From Cyclospora cayetanensis (taxonomy: Eukaryota > Apicomplexa > Conoidasida > Eucoccidiorida > Eimeriidae): DNA of 64,000 bases. The stretch's first letter is position 1. Each line of letters starts with the position of its first letter. Below the pieces are notes generated by a model. That model was not told the origin of the DNA and ran no database searches. It was given only the letters and a program-made list of their open reading frames with translations. This document shows positions 1-13,300 of this stretch, piece after piece. The position numbers and the translations under genes are program-made. Location: assembly GCF_002999335.1 (NCBI RefSeq), contig NW_020312769.1:1-64000 (forward strand). The letters run 5' to 3'.

Positions 1-3000
1 TTGTCTCCTAGCTTTCATATGCCCATTCTCATCGACACAGCCTTGTTGTTGCTTGCCAGTGTGCCCCCTACCACAGCACAAGCTGCGGAGGCAACACGCA
101 AACATGCCGCATCTGTTCGCACGAATAGACGCTTTCCTCACTGTTGCCCCGCTACACCTACGCCCTCGAAGCAGCCAATCTGACATGCAGCGAACACTGC
201 GTACCAACTGCTTCGCTTGCTCGGACGGGACGAGCCACCAATACACCTGATTCTGGTTCTTGCCCGTTGTTCGCCACAACCAGCTCCCAGCGCCACTCGA
301 AACATGGCATGCTTATCTAATATTATATAAGGCCTTTCTTTCACATTTTCGATCAAATATAACATCAGAAAAATGAACTTCCTACCAGATTATACTAGGG
401 GAAGACGCATTGTCACAGCGCTGGTTTTCTCATTACCAATCCGCTTGGCAGGTATTGATGACCCATTTCAACTCATCTAGGCATCATCTCTTCAAACAGG
501 GCGAATTTAAAGCCTAGAACCCCCAATCAGCCTTGTATCTTTCCTACTCATCCTCTGGATTGTGATGATGAGACACTTGCTGCTGATAGCGTTTCGCTTA
601 GTGTATGGAGAGGCACACTTTGGAAGCAGACGATCTAAAGATTTGGATGTTCTTCCATAATATATCCATCAGGTACTTTCCACACCACCGACTCCTACAC
701 TGAGTGGCCCTCAGGCACGCGCTGACTGCGACATCCCCCACAGCAATAAAGTGGCCAGGAGCCGGAGCCATTGTTCGAATCTTTATGGATTTGTGTACAC
801 ACACCAGCCAAATCCTTTCCGGCAATTTACTCCAAACTTCTTTGAGTAAGGTGTTTGCTATAGTTTTTTTGTCGAAGCGCGTTTCGGCAGAATTCCCTCT
901 CGCATGCGTGTAGCGTTTAGGGCTGCAAGCATACACTTCCGGGGTTTGATCCCACATTCTGCCGATTATTAGTTCTTCTATATGTGGGATTTTGCAGTTT
1001 CACATGTAGGCTACATAGTACAGACGGTTTCAGTCGCTGAGGTAGCCCAGCTGCAGCTCGTTGTCGCCGCCAATTGAGGATGTCGGGGTCGTACACACTC
1101 TGGACAACAACAGACGGTCTTTATGCAAGGCCCCAGACAAATAAGCAGTGTTTGTCATGATTTTCTTCAGCTACCGTTGATGGGGCCCAGTCAACGCAGA
1201 CACGCACCTTCTGAACTTTGCTGCTCTGTTTCCGAAAGTGAAGAGACTGTGCGGACTAAAGCTTATTTATTTTTAGCCTGGCTAGCCTGCAGAATCATCT
1301 ACTAGAATCTGCCACAACAAAATCACAGCATGCTACATAAATGCCAGGTAAGTACGGTAGGGCATTGGCAAGTCAGCCACCTAGCCATTGAATTAATACC
1401 AAATACACCAATTTGCTCAATGGCGTTGAAGGCCCCATGTCAGCATGGTACGGACTGCTGTTTCCGAACTTCTTCTCAAAAAATGAGGCAGTTCCCTCCA
1501 CGCAGCACATAGGAGGACGTTCGTCTCTAGTTCTTTGTCATCTAATTTACGGCCGGACGTAGACTTCGTGGTGCTAGCGCAAGCACAGATGAAGAAAAGC
1601 AAAACATAAGCCTGCTTGCCTAGAAAATTCTGAAGGCGCAGCCTAGCTACAACCCTGAGGGGATCATGCAGAAGCATCAGCCAGGTCCCACATTCCAAAG
1701 AAAAAGGCGTCGTGCTGCAGCATCCTTGCTATAAGCGCCGAAGTGCTTTGATAGTGTACCACACTTCAGGAACGCCGTTAGAGCGGATTATGACTGCTTC
1801 GCCTGCAGCAATGCTGATGCCACATGGGAGGCTCGTTTGCGCTTGTGTAAGCGCCTCCTGGGTCTTAGGGTCGTGTTCGAACTCCGAAGTCCAGTGGGGC
1901 AAGGCCTCGTTGGTATTTGCGGCGGGACACTCTAGAGGGATTACCCTGCTTGTGGTGGCTGTTTTATTAGTGCATCGGACACCGTATGAACCGTGGCATC
2001 TACGTCTGGGCCTAAACGAGGCCACTAGGGTCGCAAACCTTGCAGTGTAACATCAGGTAACATCTACTATGATATTTTCATAATATTAAGAAACGCCTCT
2101 TATTTGATTTAGACAGTCCAAAACTGATCTGGGAAGCGTTCAAGAGCCATGCCGCACTAACTGCTGTAAAACCACAGTCGTCTCGTCAGCTGCTGGCCAC
2201 GTGGTGCACAGCTGCACTACCACGTGCCAAAAAAGACTACCTGACCAGAGGACGACTCTCTTGCTACTGTATGTGCGTTGCAAAGCTGCACGATTGGCCC
2301 TCCTGCTGCCCAGGCTCTTCTTGAGGAGAATGTGCGTCGAATAGTTTCAGGCGATGGTTTTGCTCCAGGGTTCGATAGCAAATAGTAATCTTGTTTGCCA
2401 CTGTTTCTGTCAAGTAGCTTTCCTCTTTAGGTGCTCTTGATGAAACAAACCAACTAATCCAGCTTGCTTGCAGCAGGATGCTAGGGACAAAAGGATTTCG
2501 TTATTTTGTTGTGCAAGCCGCCTTGTGTTTTGATCAGTGGATAGCCAGAAATACAGTGTTTTGGAGTCGTGGTTGGCCTGCATCAACTCTGAGCGCCCAA
2601 GTAGTTATGCTTCAATTGTGGACATGTATTGGTTCAATAGGCTTAGGCCAACAGAAAATGGGCTTACTATGCTTTGGGTCGTTGGCTTCTTGCTGCACCA
2701 CGACCTTATTGAAAGACTGCTGCAGCAATCTACATCTTTTCACCATCGAACTCAAAAGTTCCATACATTTTTGACAGCGAAAAGGCTCGATAGTTTCTCG
2801 AAGGGGTGGACTTTATCGATTTTTAAGGTGTTGGCTAATTTTCAGCGATGTGCCCAACGATGAAACTTCCTAATCGTGGATTGAGACTGTTTCCCTTCTT
2901 CCAGCGTATGAAGGGTTACAGTCCAATCATAGCGAATTATTCAACGCATATGCACTGACTAAAATCTATAGAAGTAACAAATTTATATCATCGCATGTGG

Positions 3001-4746
3001 CGCTTGCTTGCGTGCGAAGGCAGCATGAAGATACCCTTGGATTTAGGCTAAATATGTCTTCCCACGCGTCTGTGCTTTCCTTGCATATAGGGGTGTGTGA
3101 CGTTGACTTCCCAATTTCCAGTGATACGACAGTCTGTAAGCCACTGCAAATGAGCGAAAGAAGCAAAGTCGAAAAATTACGTGACCAGAAGCACATAGAA
3201 AGTCTGTCATTCTAATGCATGTTGATGTGCACTTCTCTTATCGAGCGGGCTACGCTACATTTAGGCATTCCGTTCACTTCAAGTTTTAAGAGCAGACTAA
3301 CTAAGAATTAGCAAGGGGTTGACTAACTGAAATTCAATTGTACTATGTATTGCAACGCATGTGGTAACGGGAATAGCTCTATCTGGTGTGGACGCTACCA
3401 CACTACGCACTGAGTCCAATTAAATAATAAATGTCCTGCAGAATGTCTTACTGTTCCTGAGGAGCAGCAATCTCTACAGCATGGCGCGAAAGCACGAAGA
3501 AGTTCTCACTTGTGCAAGGCAAGCCACGCTAATCAGCGTGCAACAACCTGAAGCGCGCCTGATCAGCGCAACAACCGCGTTAATGAGTAGTTCACTAGAA
3601 TACAAGCAGGCTACAGAAAGGTCGTGTGGGTATTGGAGCTCGTGTGTCTGAAAGCGGTCTGTAACGTTTTATCATAGGTGTCCGAAGGAAGACACTTGAC
3701 TGTGGACTCAACAGCAGCTTGATGAAAAGTAACTGTTCTTCAAAATTGCCATCTCTTTCCCTTGCCCGAAAGCCTCAGAGTTCCTGACATGAGAGAAAAG
3801 TGGAAGCTAGGGTACATGTGGCTGAAGCCTTTTAGCACACAGAGAAATCACAGCTAGTTGCACAGCGTATCCAGAGCGCAACACAAAACGTTCCGTCTTC
3901 TTGTATCAAGCTAGCACTAATTTGCAGTGTCCTAAACATAAAAGCAGGGCAACGCACAGATCATCACGCTACTAAGTCTTAGAGATAATTGGACTTGTAA
4001 GGATTGCCCAGGTCTAGTTTTGCCCGCTCCTATCTGTAACTTAGCCCCCACAGTTTTGGCAAGCACTGTTGTTGCGGCTAATAGTGATGATGCTGTATTT
4101 GCCTCTGCTTTTCCTGCTGAGGATCTGGCTGCCTGGATCGCCATGGATGCCACCACATGCAGCGGCTGGTTTTACGATTACGCTTACCTTTAGCCTTGCC
4201 TTTCTACCGTTGCTGCTCCCGGGGTTCTCACAGCACCGTTGTGCTAGTTCAACTGCTGCGCATCTTGCTGACGGTATTGTTTGTGACATTTTACTTTCAT
4301 TGATAAGTATTTTGTTGTTTTCGGGGGTGCTGGATCTAGAAGGCAGGCTGCTGAATGGGACATCAGTGGCTGTTCCTCAGTGGGTGGGGGCCCACATCAT
4401 TCAGAATACTTGCGCTCTGCAGGGGTGCAGAACTTTCCCTTTTCTGCGCTCAATTTCGACAAAAATTGTTTTTATGAGCTTGCTTTGTAACAAGTTGGCG
4501 AACTGATCCTTTGAAACGATCCTGGCTCATTCTTATAGTCCCCTCCGCATCAGTCAAGTTGCTGGTATGGCTCAGTTCTTTGAATTCAGTGTTTCATCTT
4601 TTTCCTAGTTTCTAAATATCCATTTTGATACCCATGCTTAACATGACCTATTGCTGCCGAGCCGCATCTGACTGCGCGTTCGCCTGTTGATGCGGTCGCC
4701 TCTCAGTTGGGGTGCCTTCTTTCTTCCTTCTTGTTGATTCTCGCAA
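1..4746. other. Left-end region without a supported gene
   Basis: No reading frame here is long enough, or similar enough to a known family, for me to call it a gene. The longest frames are a hydrophobic one at 4069-4506 (+) and short ones on the minus strand at 598-957, 1417-1698 and 1729-2025. The minus-strand frames carry weak retroelement-like patterns, described under findings, but they are separated by stops and I cannot anchor a catalytic motif. Composition is more AT-rich and more random than in the gene-dense part that follows. It could be intergenic DNA, decayed mobile-element DNA, or exons of a gene lying mostly outside the window. Confidence 0.5.
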
Positions 4747-6084
4747 ATGTTGAAACGTGCTATCTTTGGTGTTTTGGGCCCTACATCTTGCCACGTAGGA
4801 AGCTCCTGTCGAGCTCCCAGCAGGGCTGTGGGGTCCCTGAGGGGACCCACTGTAAGAGGGGAGAAGTGCAGGCAAAACAGAAGCAAAGAGCCAGCAGAAT
4901 ACAAGGAACATGAAACAGATGGCAGTGACGGCGAGGATGGGATGAATCCGGCTGAGGACCCCAAAGTAAGACAGGCCCTTCTGAGGAGAGCAGCAGCCCT
5001 CTATTCCTCAGACCCTCGAGGATTTCTCAGGGCCATGCAGAAGCACGAAAGGAAGACGAGGAATGCAAAAGATGAAGATACAGACGAGGAAGAGGAATCA
5101 TTTCAGCTAATGGACCCGGATACAGATGAAGACACAGACAAGCGGAAACAGGAGACAAAGGCTCGGAAGCGCCTGCAGCAACATACAAATCACAACCAGG
5201 AGATACCTGAAGCGGATGAAGAAGCTGAAGAAGAGGAGGATGAGGAGTTCAAACGGGGGAAGTATCACTGCCGGTTGTGTCCTCAAAAGATATTCATTTT
5301 CGAGGCCGACCTCGAGAAGCACCTCCATTCAAAGGTGTCGCAAACACCCCAAAGGAATGAGCACCTGTTCAATTCTAAATTATTGCAGTTGGCCACTCTA
5401 CGCCGCGCATTTTACGGTGTGTAAGCTCGAATTTCTTCCGAGTGCACGTGTATTTGTGGATGTTTAGGCACATATGCGGCGTGAGAAACGTTGGGAGGCC
5501 CAGCAGGGGGGGGGCTCCCATGCCAGTAAAGCAGAAAAAGCTTCGGCACCTGGGCCCTCGAAGGCCGCAGAGAAAGGAAAAATGAAGGAGAGTGGCGACA
5601 AGCTGGTGAAGAGACAGCTGTCAAGAAGGAGTGAACGGAGGAAGTGAGTCTAGACTTTTAGGAGCTGAGTGGTTTTTTGTGATTGCTGGCTTGTTTATCT
5701 TACCCCCATGCTTGTGTATGTGTATATGTGGTTGTGGTACACACGTTGTCCTGCTGTCTTGGTCTGCATTGTCTCCAATTTGCCTCCAAACCACTCTTCT
5801 GTATCCTTCTCTTTCCGACCCTGTTAGCTTTCTTTACTGTTCAATTTCGGCGACCGGTGCATCATCCGTGTCTTCCTGTCGTGGCCTCGTGTTTCTTCTG
5901 GTCTGTTTTCCCATGTGCCAGTAGAAAGCAGCCTTCATTCGGAAGGCAATCCTGGTTCCTTACTTCTTGTTTTCACAGACCCGTGGATAGCCTTACTCCT
6001 GAAGAAATTCAACGAAGAAAGGAAAATTTCAGGCGAAAGAAATTGAGACGACTCGAACGCAAGGCTTATAATCCGACAGAGTAA
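4747..6084 (+). CDS. U1-type C2H2 zinc-finger protein, 3 exons
   Basis: Exons 4747-5334, 5468-5643 and 5979-6084 join in phase (0, then 2) at GT-AG introns to give about 289 residues. The N-terminal two thirds are acidic and charged (D/E-rich runs, RKR clusters). A zinc finger lies at the exon 1/2 joint: C175 and C178 in YHCRLCPQK, then H192 in exon 1 and H198, the second codon of exon 2. The C-x2-C-x13-H-x5-H spacing and the HLHSKAH ending match U1/matrin-type fingers, which bind RNA or ribosomal precursors. The tail is very basic (RRKENFRRKKLRRLERK), suggesting nuclear or nucleolar localisation. A role in RNA or ribosome biogenesis is inference. The start is uncertain: the first 50 codons look less coding-like than the rest, and an upstream exon is possible. 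Confidence 0.75.
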
Positions 6085-7328
6085 CTCGCTTCTGAATAGG
6101 AGAGAACCTTATATACGAATTAAGAAGGGCCCCTACAGCTATTCTGAGCACCCGAGGATCCCCGTGGGGCCATCATATGGGTTGCGTTTCTCTCTGGGGC
6201 AGGGACTCTATGAAATATTATCATGAAAGCCTTTTCTTGATAACTGCAACTGCTCGTGAGCCCGCTTCATTCTGGCTCGCCGGATTTTTTTGCTGTTTTC
6301 GGATGTTCCTTCTCCATATATGCGGCATTGATGGCCTAATGAATAAGGTTGTAGGAGCTAGAGGGCAACGGGGTGATGGAGATTAATCGCACGCAACAGT
6401 GCCATGCCTACTCATCGGCGTCCGCTTCTTGCGTTTATAGCTCGGATTTGTGGTGGGTAGGGAGCGTAGTTGAGAGTTCTATAGGACCACTGGTCTTGGG
6501 TGCACTCCATATAGTGCCTAGGACTAGCTGGGGGAACAGAGGGGACCACGGCTGGCATCCAATGACTTGCATAAAATCAGATGATCGGTTATGATATTGT
6601 TTCAGCGTGATTTGCTCTCGTCCAAAGCTTTCTGCTGTATTTCATGCGTTGTGCCTACTATTTCGTGACACCCTTTCTGTGTGAACTGCATCCGTAGCGC
6701 AACACATGCCCGCTCGACGGTCGGGCAGCCCCGAACACTTGATGCTCATTTTTGAAGAGATAGAAGATACATTAGAACTTTTTTGAATTTGTGCCTGAAG
6801 ACAAATTTAATGCATCTTATTTCTTGCAGGATAAGCTGCAATTCTTTGTCGATGGTACAGTTTTTTTTCTATGGTTACCCACCAACTCCCCATACCGCGC
6901 AATGGTGGCATTGCATTATTTCTATTTAGAAAAGGCTTCTGTAGTTATATTATGAACACTATCATGGTACTTTGCTTTGTCATATATGTATAGCAGCCGG
7001 AAGGATTTTCCAAATGTACAAGGGCATCAGGACCAGCTGCTTAATGTGGGCGTAGACTTGGCTAAACAATCCATCTGTTTCGTTTTCGTCTTCTCGTTCT
7101 GTTTCTACAAAGAATTTTCAAATTGTTACTTATTCTACAAAGTCATGTCTGAAAGGAGGTCCTTCTCGCCACTGCTCCCGCTGCGTGCTTCAGTGTTGAT
7201 CGATGCTTGGCTGAGTGGTACTGCTGATTTTGGGTGAACTACCCTTGCATCTACAAAAAAGTGGCCCCAGTAGCGCACGCTTTTGCAATTTGTCTGGTCG
7301 AATCTGGTAGCCGTCGATTTAGTTCCCC
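6085..7328. other. Intergenic region
   Basis: About 1.2 kb between two genes on the same strand. I see only short frames with no recognisable domains. It presumably holds the 3' end of the zinc-finger gene and the promoter of the next one. Confidence 0.55.
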
Positions 7329-10300
7329 ATGGGACTAATGGAAGGAGCCGAAATGGGGAGACAGCACAGTGACATCCCGTTTCCCTCTTTTACTGCCGAT
7401 GCAGGGCAACCAACTGTCTGTTTAAATGTACTCACCTACCAGACGAGAGAAGCAGAGGAGGAAATGACTCAGACAGAACCCTCAATGAAGAAGGGAGCTA
7501 ATACCCATGCCTCCCTGCCAATCAAAGAAGGCCCAACGGCCCCGCATACTTCTATACCGATTTCCTCTCCTTCTCCATCATTATCAGCAACAGCACATGA
7601 AGATTACAATGCGTGTCGGTTGGCGCCTAATCTAGGCAGGATTGGTGGAGCAACGACACCCTTGGCGCTTGAGCACTGCGCTTCACCGGTTGGATCTCTG
7701 TTCAAAGCAACCATTCTGCACATGGATCACAGAAGGTTGAGGAGACAACTAAACGGCGTCCGCACAAAACGTCCGCAAAAGCGAGTCCTCTTGATGTGCT
7801 GTTTTTGTGTTTTTCTTCTCGCGGGGAAAACTGCCTTTATTGAGAAGGAGGAAGGTGCATGGAAATTCGGCCTCGCCCTACATTATGGAAGAATTGAAGA
7901 GAAAGCCGCCGTTGTAGCGGTGAGGCTCGGGCTGCTTCGCTATGCGCAATTCGTTTTGGTCTATACACCTCAACTTGAACGCGTTTTGCTCATGAATGCT
8001 TACTGATCTATGGCCTGGTGGATACACGTGTGTTCTTGCTAGTGTTGCTCAGACTGGACTTCTTGGCTTAGATTACGCCTAGGCTTTCGTCTGAGCGTTT
8101 CGCTCTACTCGCTCACATCCTTTTCATATGTTCATATGCATGTGCATGCCCATCTGTACTCGTCAGCCGTCTTGGATCCCCCCGTCGACTTTGGTGGTAC
8201 ACTCCCGTGCGAATATTTATCTTCCCGTATCTCCTTCTGTCTGGCTTCGCCTTCGTTATCCTTGCCTCTCTGTGTGTTTCTGTTCAGATTATTTTGTTTC
8301 TTTGCTTTATAGTAATCCTATCGCGTCGCGTGTCTCGACTGTCCATCCAATGGGGCGTCGAGGTAACCTATCTTTTTGTATTGGGGACCTTCGCGTATAC
8401 ACTGATGTCGCTTTGTATCTTTGGCCGCCCGGTCAGCACCATCGTCGTGCAGCATATCTTGGCAGCATATCTGATCCTCGAGGTAGCCATCTTCACGGCG
8501 ATAAGAATTCTAATACTTGCTGGCCCCACCCTTGCCAGAAAGGGCTGGTGGTGCTGCTGCACAGAACACCTAAGACTCATCCAACACGAGCCAAACTGCG
8601 TCATCTACTCCAGGTACAACGATGGATCAGGTATAACCCCGCACTGACTCTGAGTGTAACGCTTAGGATCCAAGGTCTAGAGCTGCGAATCTAGAGTACA
8701 GCATTTAACAGACGCAGTTCAAAATTGTTGCTTGTTTCAGCTTTGTTTGGCAGCGTCCACTGCGTGTTGGCGATCTGCTGTCTCCACTGTTTGGCGAGGA
8801 GCCTGCACAACGCGTGGCAGAAATTTGGGAGGCGAGTCTCCGTATGGTATGTCGGCAGCATCTGCTGCAGCAACAAGAAAAAGAATGCAGCAAAGCAGAG
8901 AAGCACTCAGGAAGAAGCAGCAGCTGCAGCAGCTGAATCAATATCAGACCCAGCGAGAGGAGACAAGCCTCGACTGTCTCTGACGCGAATGCTGGGGTCC
9001 TTTGAGGCCCCTGAGTGGGCAATAGCAGCAACAAATAGTGCTGCCGCTGCCGCTGCTGCTGCCGCCGCTGCTGCTGCTGCTGCCGCGGCAGTAGCAGCAA
9101 CAGCAGTGAACGCGAATGAAGCCTTTTTTCAGTCCCCTGTAGATAGGTTCTCGTATCAATTGAGGTACAAAGGAGCTGTGGACAGTAAGGGGAGACCCCA
9201 TGGATACGGCGAGTGGCTCGAGGATCATGAGCTTGGTGAACGGCTGAATGTCGGGAGTCACATAAAGACACGAGACCAAATACATACATACATATATATT
9301 ATGTTCATATATCTGTCACCGAGAATAAATTTTTTCAGATGGCCAAATTCAAGCGAACATCCCCTACCCCCTATTTCAGATACGCTGTATATAGCTGTTC
9401 AGCTTTATCACGTATTATTTCTTCCTCCTTCCACGGTTATCTCACTCTGCCTGTTGTGCGCCTCTGAAGCGAATAAGAGGGAGCACATATAGACCAGGAT
9501 GTGTCTCTCTACATGCCGTGTTGCGCTTATATAACTGTTTCTACTCTTCCATGCTATGCACCCGTCTTTCTGCCCCTTGTGTGTGTCCTGGCTTCCTTGG
9601 ATTTGTTATCCACTTTTCGTTCTCTCTTTAATCCTACCGCTTCTTGCGCTTGGTGTCTACCACTTCGGTCTACGATTCCCCCTTCTTTTGTGTGCAGGGG
9701 CTTTGGGTACATGGGATCCCAGTGGGTCCTTTTGTGTCTCAAGAAGTGGGGAGCGGCTCTTTATTTGTTTCTGCTCGGGTTGGCTTCTGTTATTCCCATC
9801 TGGATGCGTCGCTGCCTTCAATGGCTTCCAGCAGTCGCATCCTGTTTGGTGTCACGACGACAGAAACAAGCATAAGCGGTCGCTTTTTCCGTGGCTTGCC
9901 TCGAACCCGCTTTCTTGATCCTGAAGCTGCACGGCTCCTCCTAGACACGGAGACAGATGGCTGCCTCCCAGAGATCGAGTTGCAGCGGCTCCTTAGTTCT
10001 CTTCTCCGCAAAAGGGTCGAGGAATGCCATGGCTTTCACACGCCTCAGTCGTGCCTCCGTCTGCTGCAGCATCACATGCACATGCAGTTATCTGCCTCCT
10101 GCGCGGCTCCAGAGACAGAAAATGCCCTGGAGGTGCATATCGACAGACACACGAAGGGCATTTGCATTCCCGGATACGAATACGTGGGCAGAAAAAAAAA
10201 GGGACTCCCGCAGGCGGGAGGAGCCCCTGCAGAAGAAATCCCTTATCAGGTCCTCATCGTGTGTTCAAATAGACAAAAAGGCCTCGGTGCTTCCTCAAAA

Positions 10301-13300
10301 ACCACTCATCGGCAAAGAAGACAGACGGTCGCCTTCTCTCCAGCGACAGCTGGGCACATAGCCTCCAAAGTAAAGTTCCACGGGGGCATTGCTGACTCCC
10401 ACGAGGACGAAGGCCCCTGGCACTCCAAGGAGGAGGAAAACGAAAAGATCGTCAGGAACCAGAGACACTCTGAAGAAGTAGCTTCACAGCACTCTGTGTT
10501 GGAAGTAGAAGCGGAGAGAGCGGTGGAAAGGCTCGAAAATCGTCTCAACAGGAGTGTCGGCAATTGCAGCAAAAGCGGTAGCAAGAGCGCAGAAGCTCCA
10601 ACAGCAGCGTTGCAGCTGGATAACGAAGCTACCTGGAGTTGGTGTGATGAGGAGGTGGATGGCATGCCGCAGAGATCCCCCACCCTCCTAGAGCCTCCGG
10701 CAACTAAGCATGCGGGCGCCTCTCGGAGAAGGAGCAGGGGGGCCAGACCGACTACCCTCCTCCACAGGCAACGCAACAAGTCAAGTGCTGCATCACAAAT
10801 GAGACGCCATGAAGGGACTCCAAGAGTTGCGGAACTCTTCGAAGATGAGGACGAGGCAAGGCGATGATGTTTCAGGCGCTCACTCTCTTGTCCTACACGC
10901 TACACTTTCACTGGCTCTACCCTTCAGCTCTTGCCGTGTCGACTATCGTATCGAGGTTCCAGTGGTTGTGGCATCGTGCGTGCCATTGTCTGTTCAGTGG
11001 CAGCGCAACCGCGCTTTGCTGACAGAGAGAAGGGGGCAGCTGCTGCCATTGGGTTGGCAGGAAGTTGGATCAGAGAGTGACACCGCAGTGATTTACATTC
11101 ACGGGTTCAACGTGACCTTGGAACAGGTAAGGAAACGCGATCTTCTTGCTACTAGCTCTTCGTTCCCTCACAGTGCTCATTCAGAGCACGCCGAAGGGCA
11201 TTAAAATGTTGGCGGAAAAATGAAGGGAGAGAGCTACGCGTGCCAGCAGGAGCTGCAAAAGCAGGGAGCAAACGCTGGGAACAAAGAGAGCAGTTAATGA
11301 GTGGAGGCTCTATTCTTTTCAGTCCCTAGTTTCACGTGATAGGGCGATCGGTGTTCGTGTTTGTTTTTGTTGGGCCCCTTGCTGAATTGTTTCAAGGTTC
11401 CTTGTATATATTTTCTTGTGTTCCCTCTCGTGATGTGCAGGCGTGCTCGCAGTTGGCCCACCTCTTCTCGTTTGCCCGGATGCCGTCCTATTTGTTGCCC
11501 TTTGTGTTCTCATGGAAGGGGGTCTATGGGGGTCCCCTTTCGATGCTGGGTTATGCCCCTTCTAAGAAAACAGCGGAACACAGACTAACAAGTAACCGAC
11601 AGCCATTCAAAACGACACGTCACCCTAATTAAAAGCAGCGGCAGCGAGAGGAATGAGTGAGGAGGTGATGAAAGGGCTAATCAGTAGTAGCAGGAAGGGG
11701 TAGGAAGGCAGAATAAATGTGACGCATGGAGAGACACACACAATGGATATATATCTATACATATATATGTAGGAGCAATGAGGGGGGACACTCTCTTTCT
11801 GCACACATTTTCCGCTAAACCAAAACTGACTGCTTATACGAACACGCATGTGACGCGCATTTTGAACCCTACCTCATCCTGCCCTCACTACCGCCTAACG
11901 CGTTCCTTTTGTGCCTTCTTGCATTTCAGGCGACAGCTTCAGGGAATTCCTCCTATCGCTGAATCAAGCAGGCATAAGAAAGCTTCACCTCATCTCACAT
12001 TCCGCTGGAGCCCGAGTGCTTCACGCCGGCCTTGCCAAGTGTGTAGACACAGGGTAAGAAGAGACACATGCATGGATAACCTCAATGTCTTCTTTTTGGC
12101 CTGGCTTCTCTGCACTGGGGTGTAGCATCTATTCGTCTTGCGAAGGAGGGGGAGAGAGGGAACGTGTGTAAGGGGGGCGGAAATTGGGGCATTTTCATGT
12201 GCTTTTACCTTTTGAGTGCTGCTGCTGGCGACAAGGCTGCTTTCTGCAGCGTTCGCCTTGTATTGTTCACTCTTAAGTACCCGAAGAAGTCCACTGCTGC
12301 CTTGCTTGCCCGACGCCTCACTCTCTCTCTGCAAGCATCCGATCTTCAAATGTCGTGAGTCCTGACGTTGGCACGCTTTTTCCTCCGGTGCTGCTTTTTT
12401 TCAGAGGCATCCTTGAGCTGCTGGAGGAAACGACGCCCCAGGAGAGTCGCCGAGACAGCAGAGAGAGGCCACGCCTCCTAAGAGTCCAGTCAATAACAAT
12501 GCTAAACCCAGACTTTCCGCTCGCCAAGTTTTTAGAAACAGGGTACTCCCTAATCCGCAGTCTGTGCTCCTTCATCTCCATTTACGGCGATACACGAGAC
12601 CAGGTAGGAAGGGGCACAGCCACTCTCATAAGTCTTGTTTGTAATCTTCCGAACGGGCATGTAAAGGCAGTGACCACACCGCATCCTTGCTTGCAAGTTG
12701 GACACACGGGTATGGGCCTCCATAACAGACGAAGGAAAGCATTCTTGGTTCCCTGAATCCGCATCTACGTACTTCTGCCTCTCTTCTATACCGCTTGTGT
12801 GTGTGAGTGGCTCTGCCTAACACCGCAGGCCCTTGCTTTCTCTGAATTGTACAACAGAGAGCTTTGTATGGGAAAACGCCTCTTCTGCTTCCGGTCCAGC
12901 CTACAGCTCGAGAGCAGCAGGAGCAGAAACAAGCATCCAAAGAAAATTGACCTGAAGGAAGAAGGAAAGACAACAGAGCACAAGCCCCCCGAAGAGAAAA
13001 TTCTTGCCGATGTTGCTCCTTCCCTTGTTGCTGAAGATACTGCGGGTGGGTGCATCCTTTCCTGGCATGATCATTACAATGCGAAATGCACAAATACGAT
13101 GCCAGTAGTTTGCTGCTGCATGAAGAAGTCTTAGAGGTCGGCGAGCAACCAAAAACACCCCACAACGTTGCGTATGCATATGGACGCGCTGCTTCCATTG
13201 TAGGGAGCTGGCCCTGCGAAAACGAGGGCCTCGGTGGAAACCCAAAACGGCAGAATCATTCTACGTTTTTAGGAGGTAAATACACTGGCAGAGAGGTGGG

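Noticed and set aside
1860..1890. tRNA-like box B (tgttcgaactcc)
   Set aside because: No matching A box or cloverleaf stems at the right spacing upstream.
4069..4506. 145-codon hydrophobic ORF (+)
   Set aside because: Hydrophobicity follows from pyrimidine-rich DNA. No signal, domain or splice context supports it, and the opposite strand is equally open.
8705..9289. 194-codon Leu/Gln-rich ORF (-)
   Set aside because: Antisense of the polyalanine and MORN-like exon, which fits a complete gene model on the + strand.
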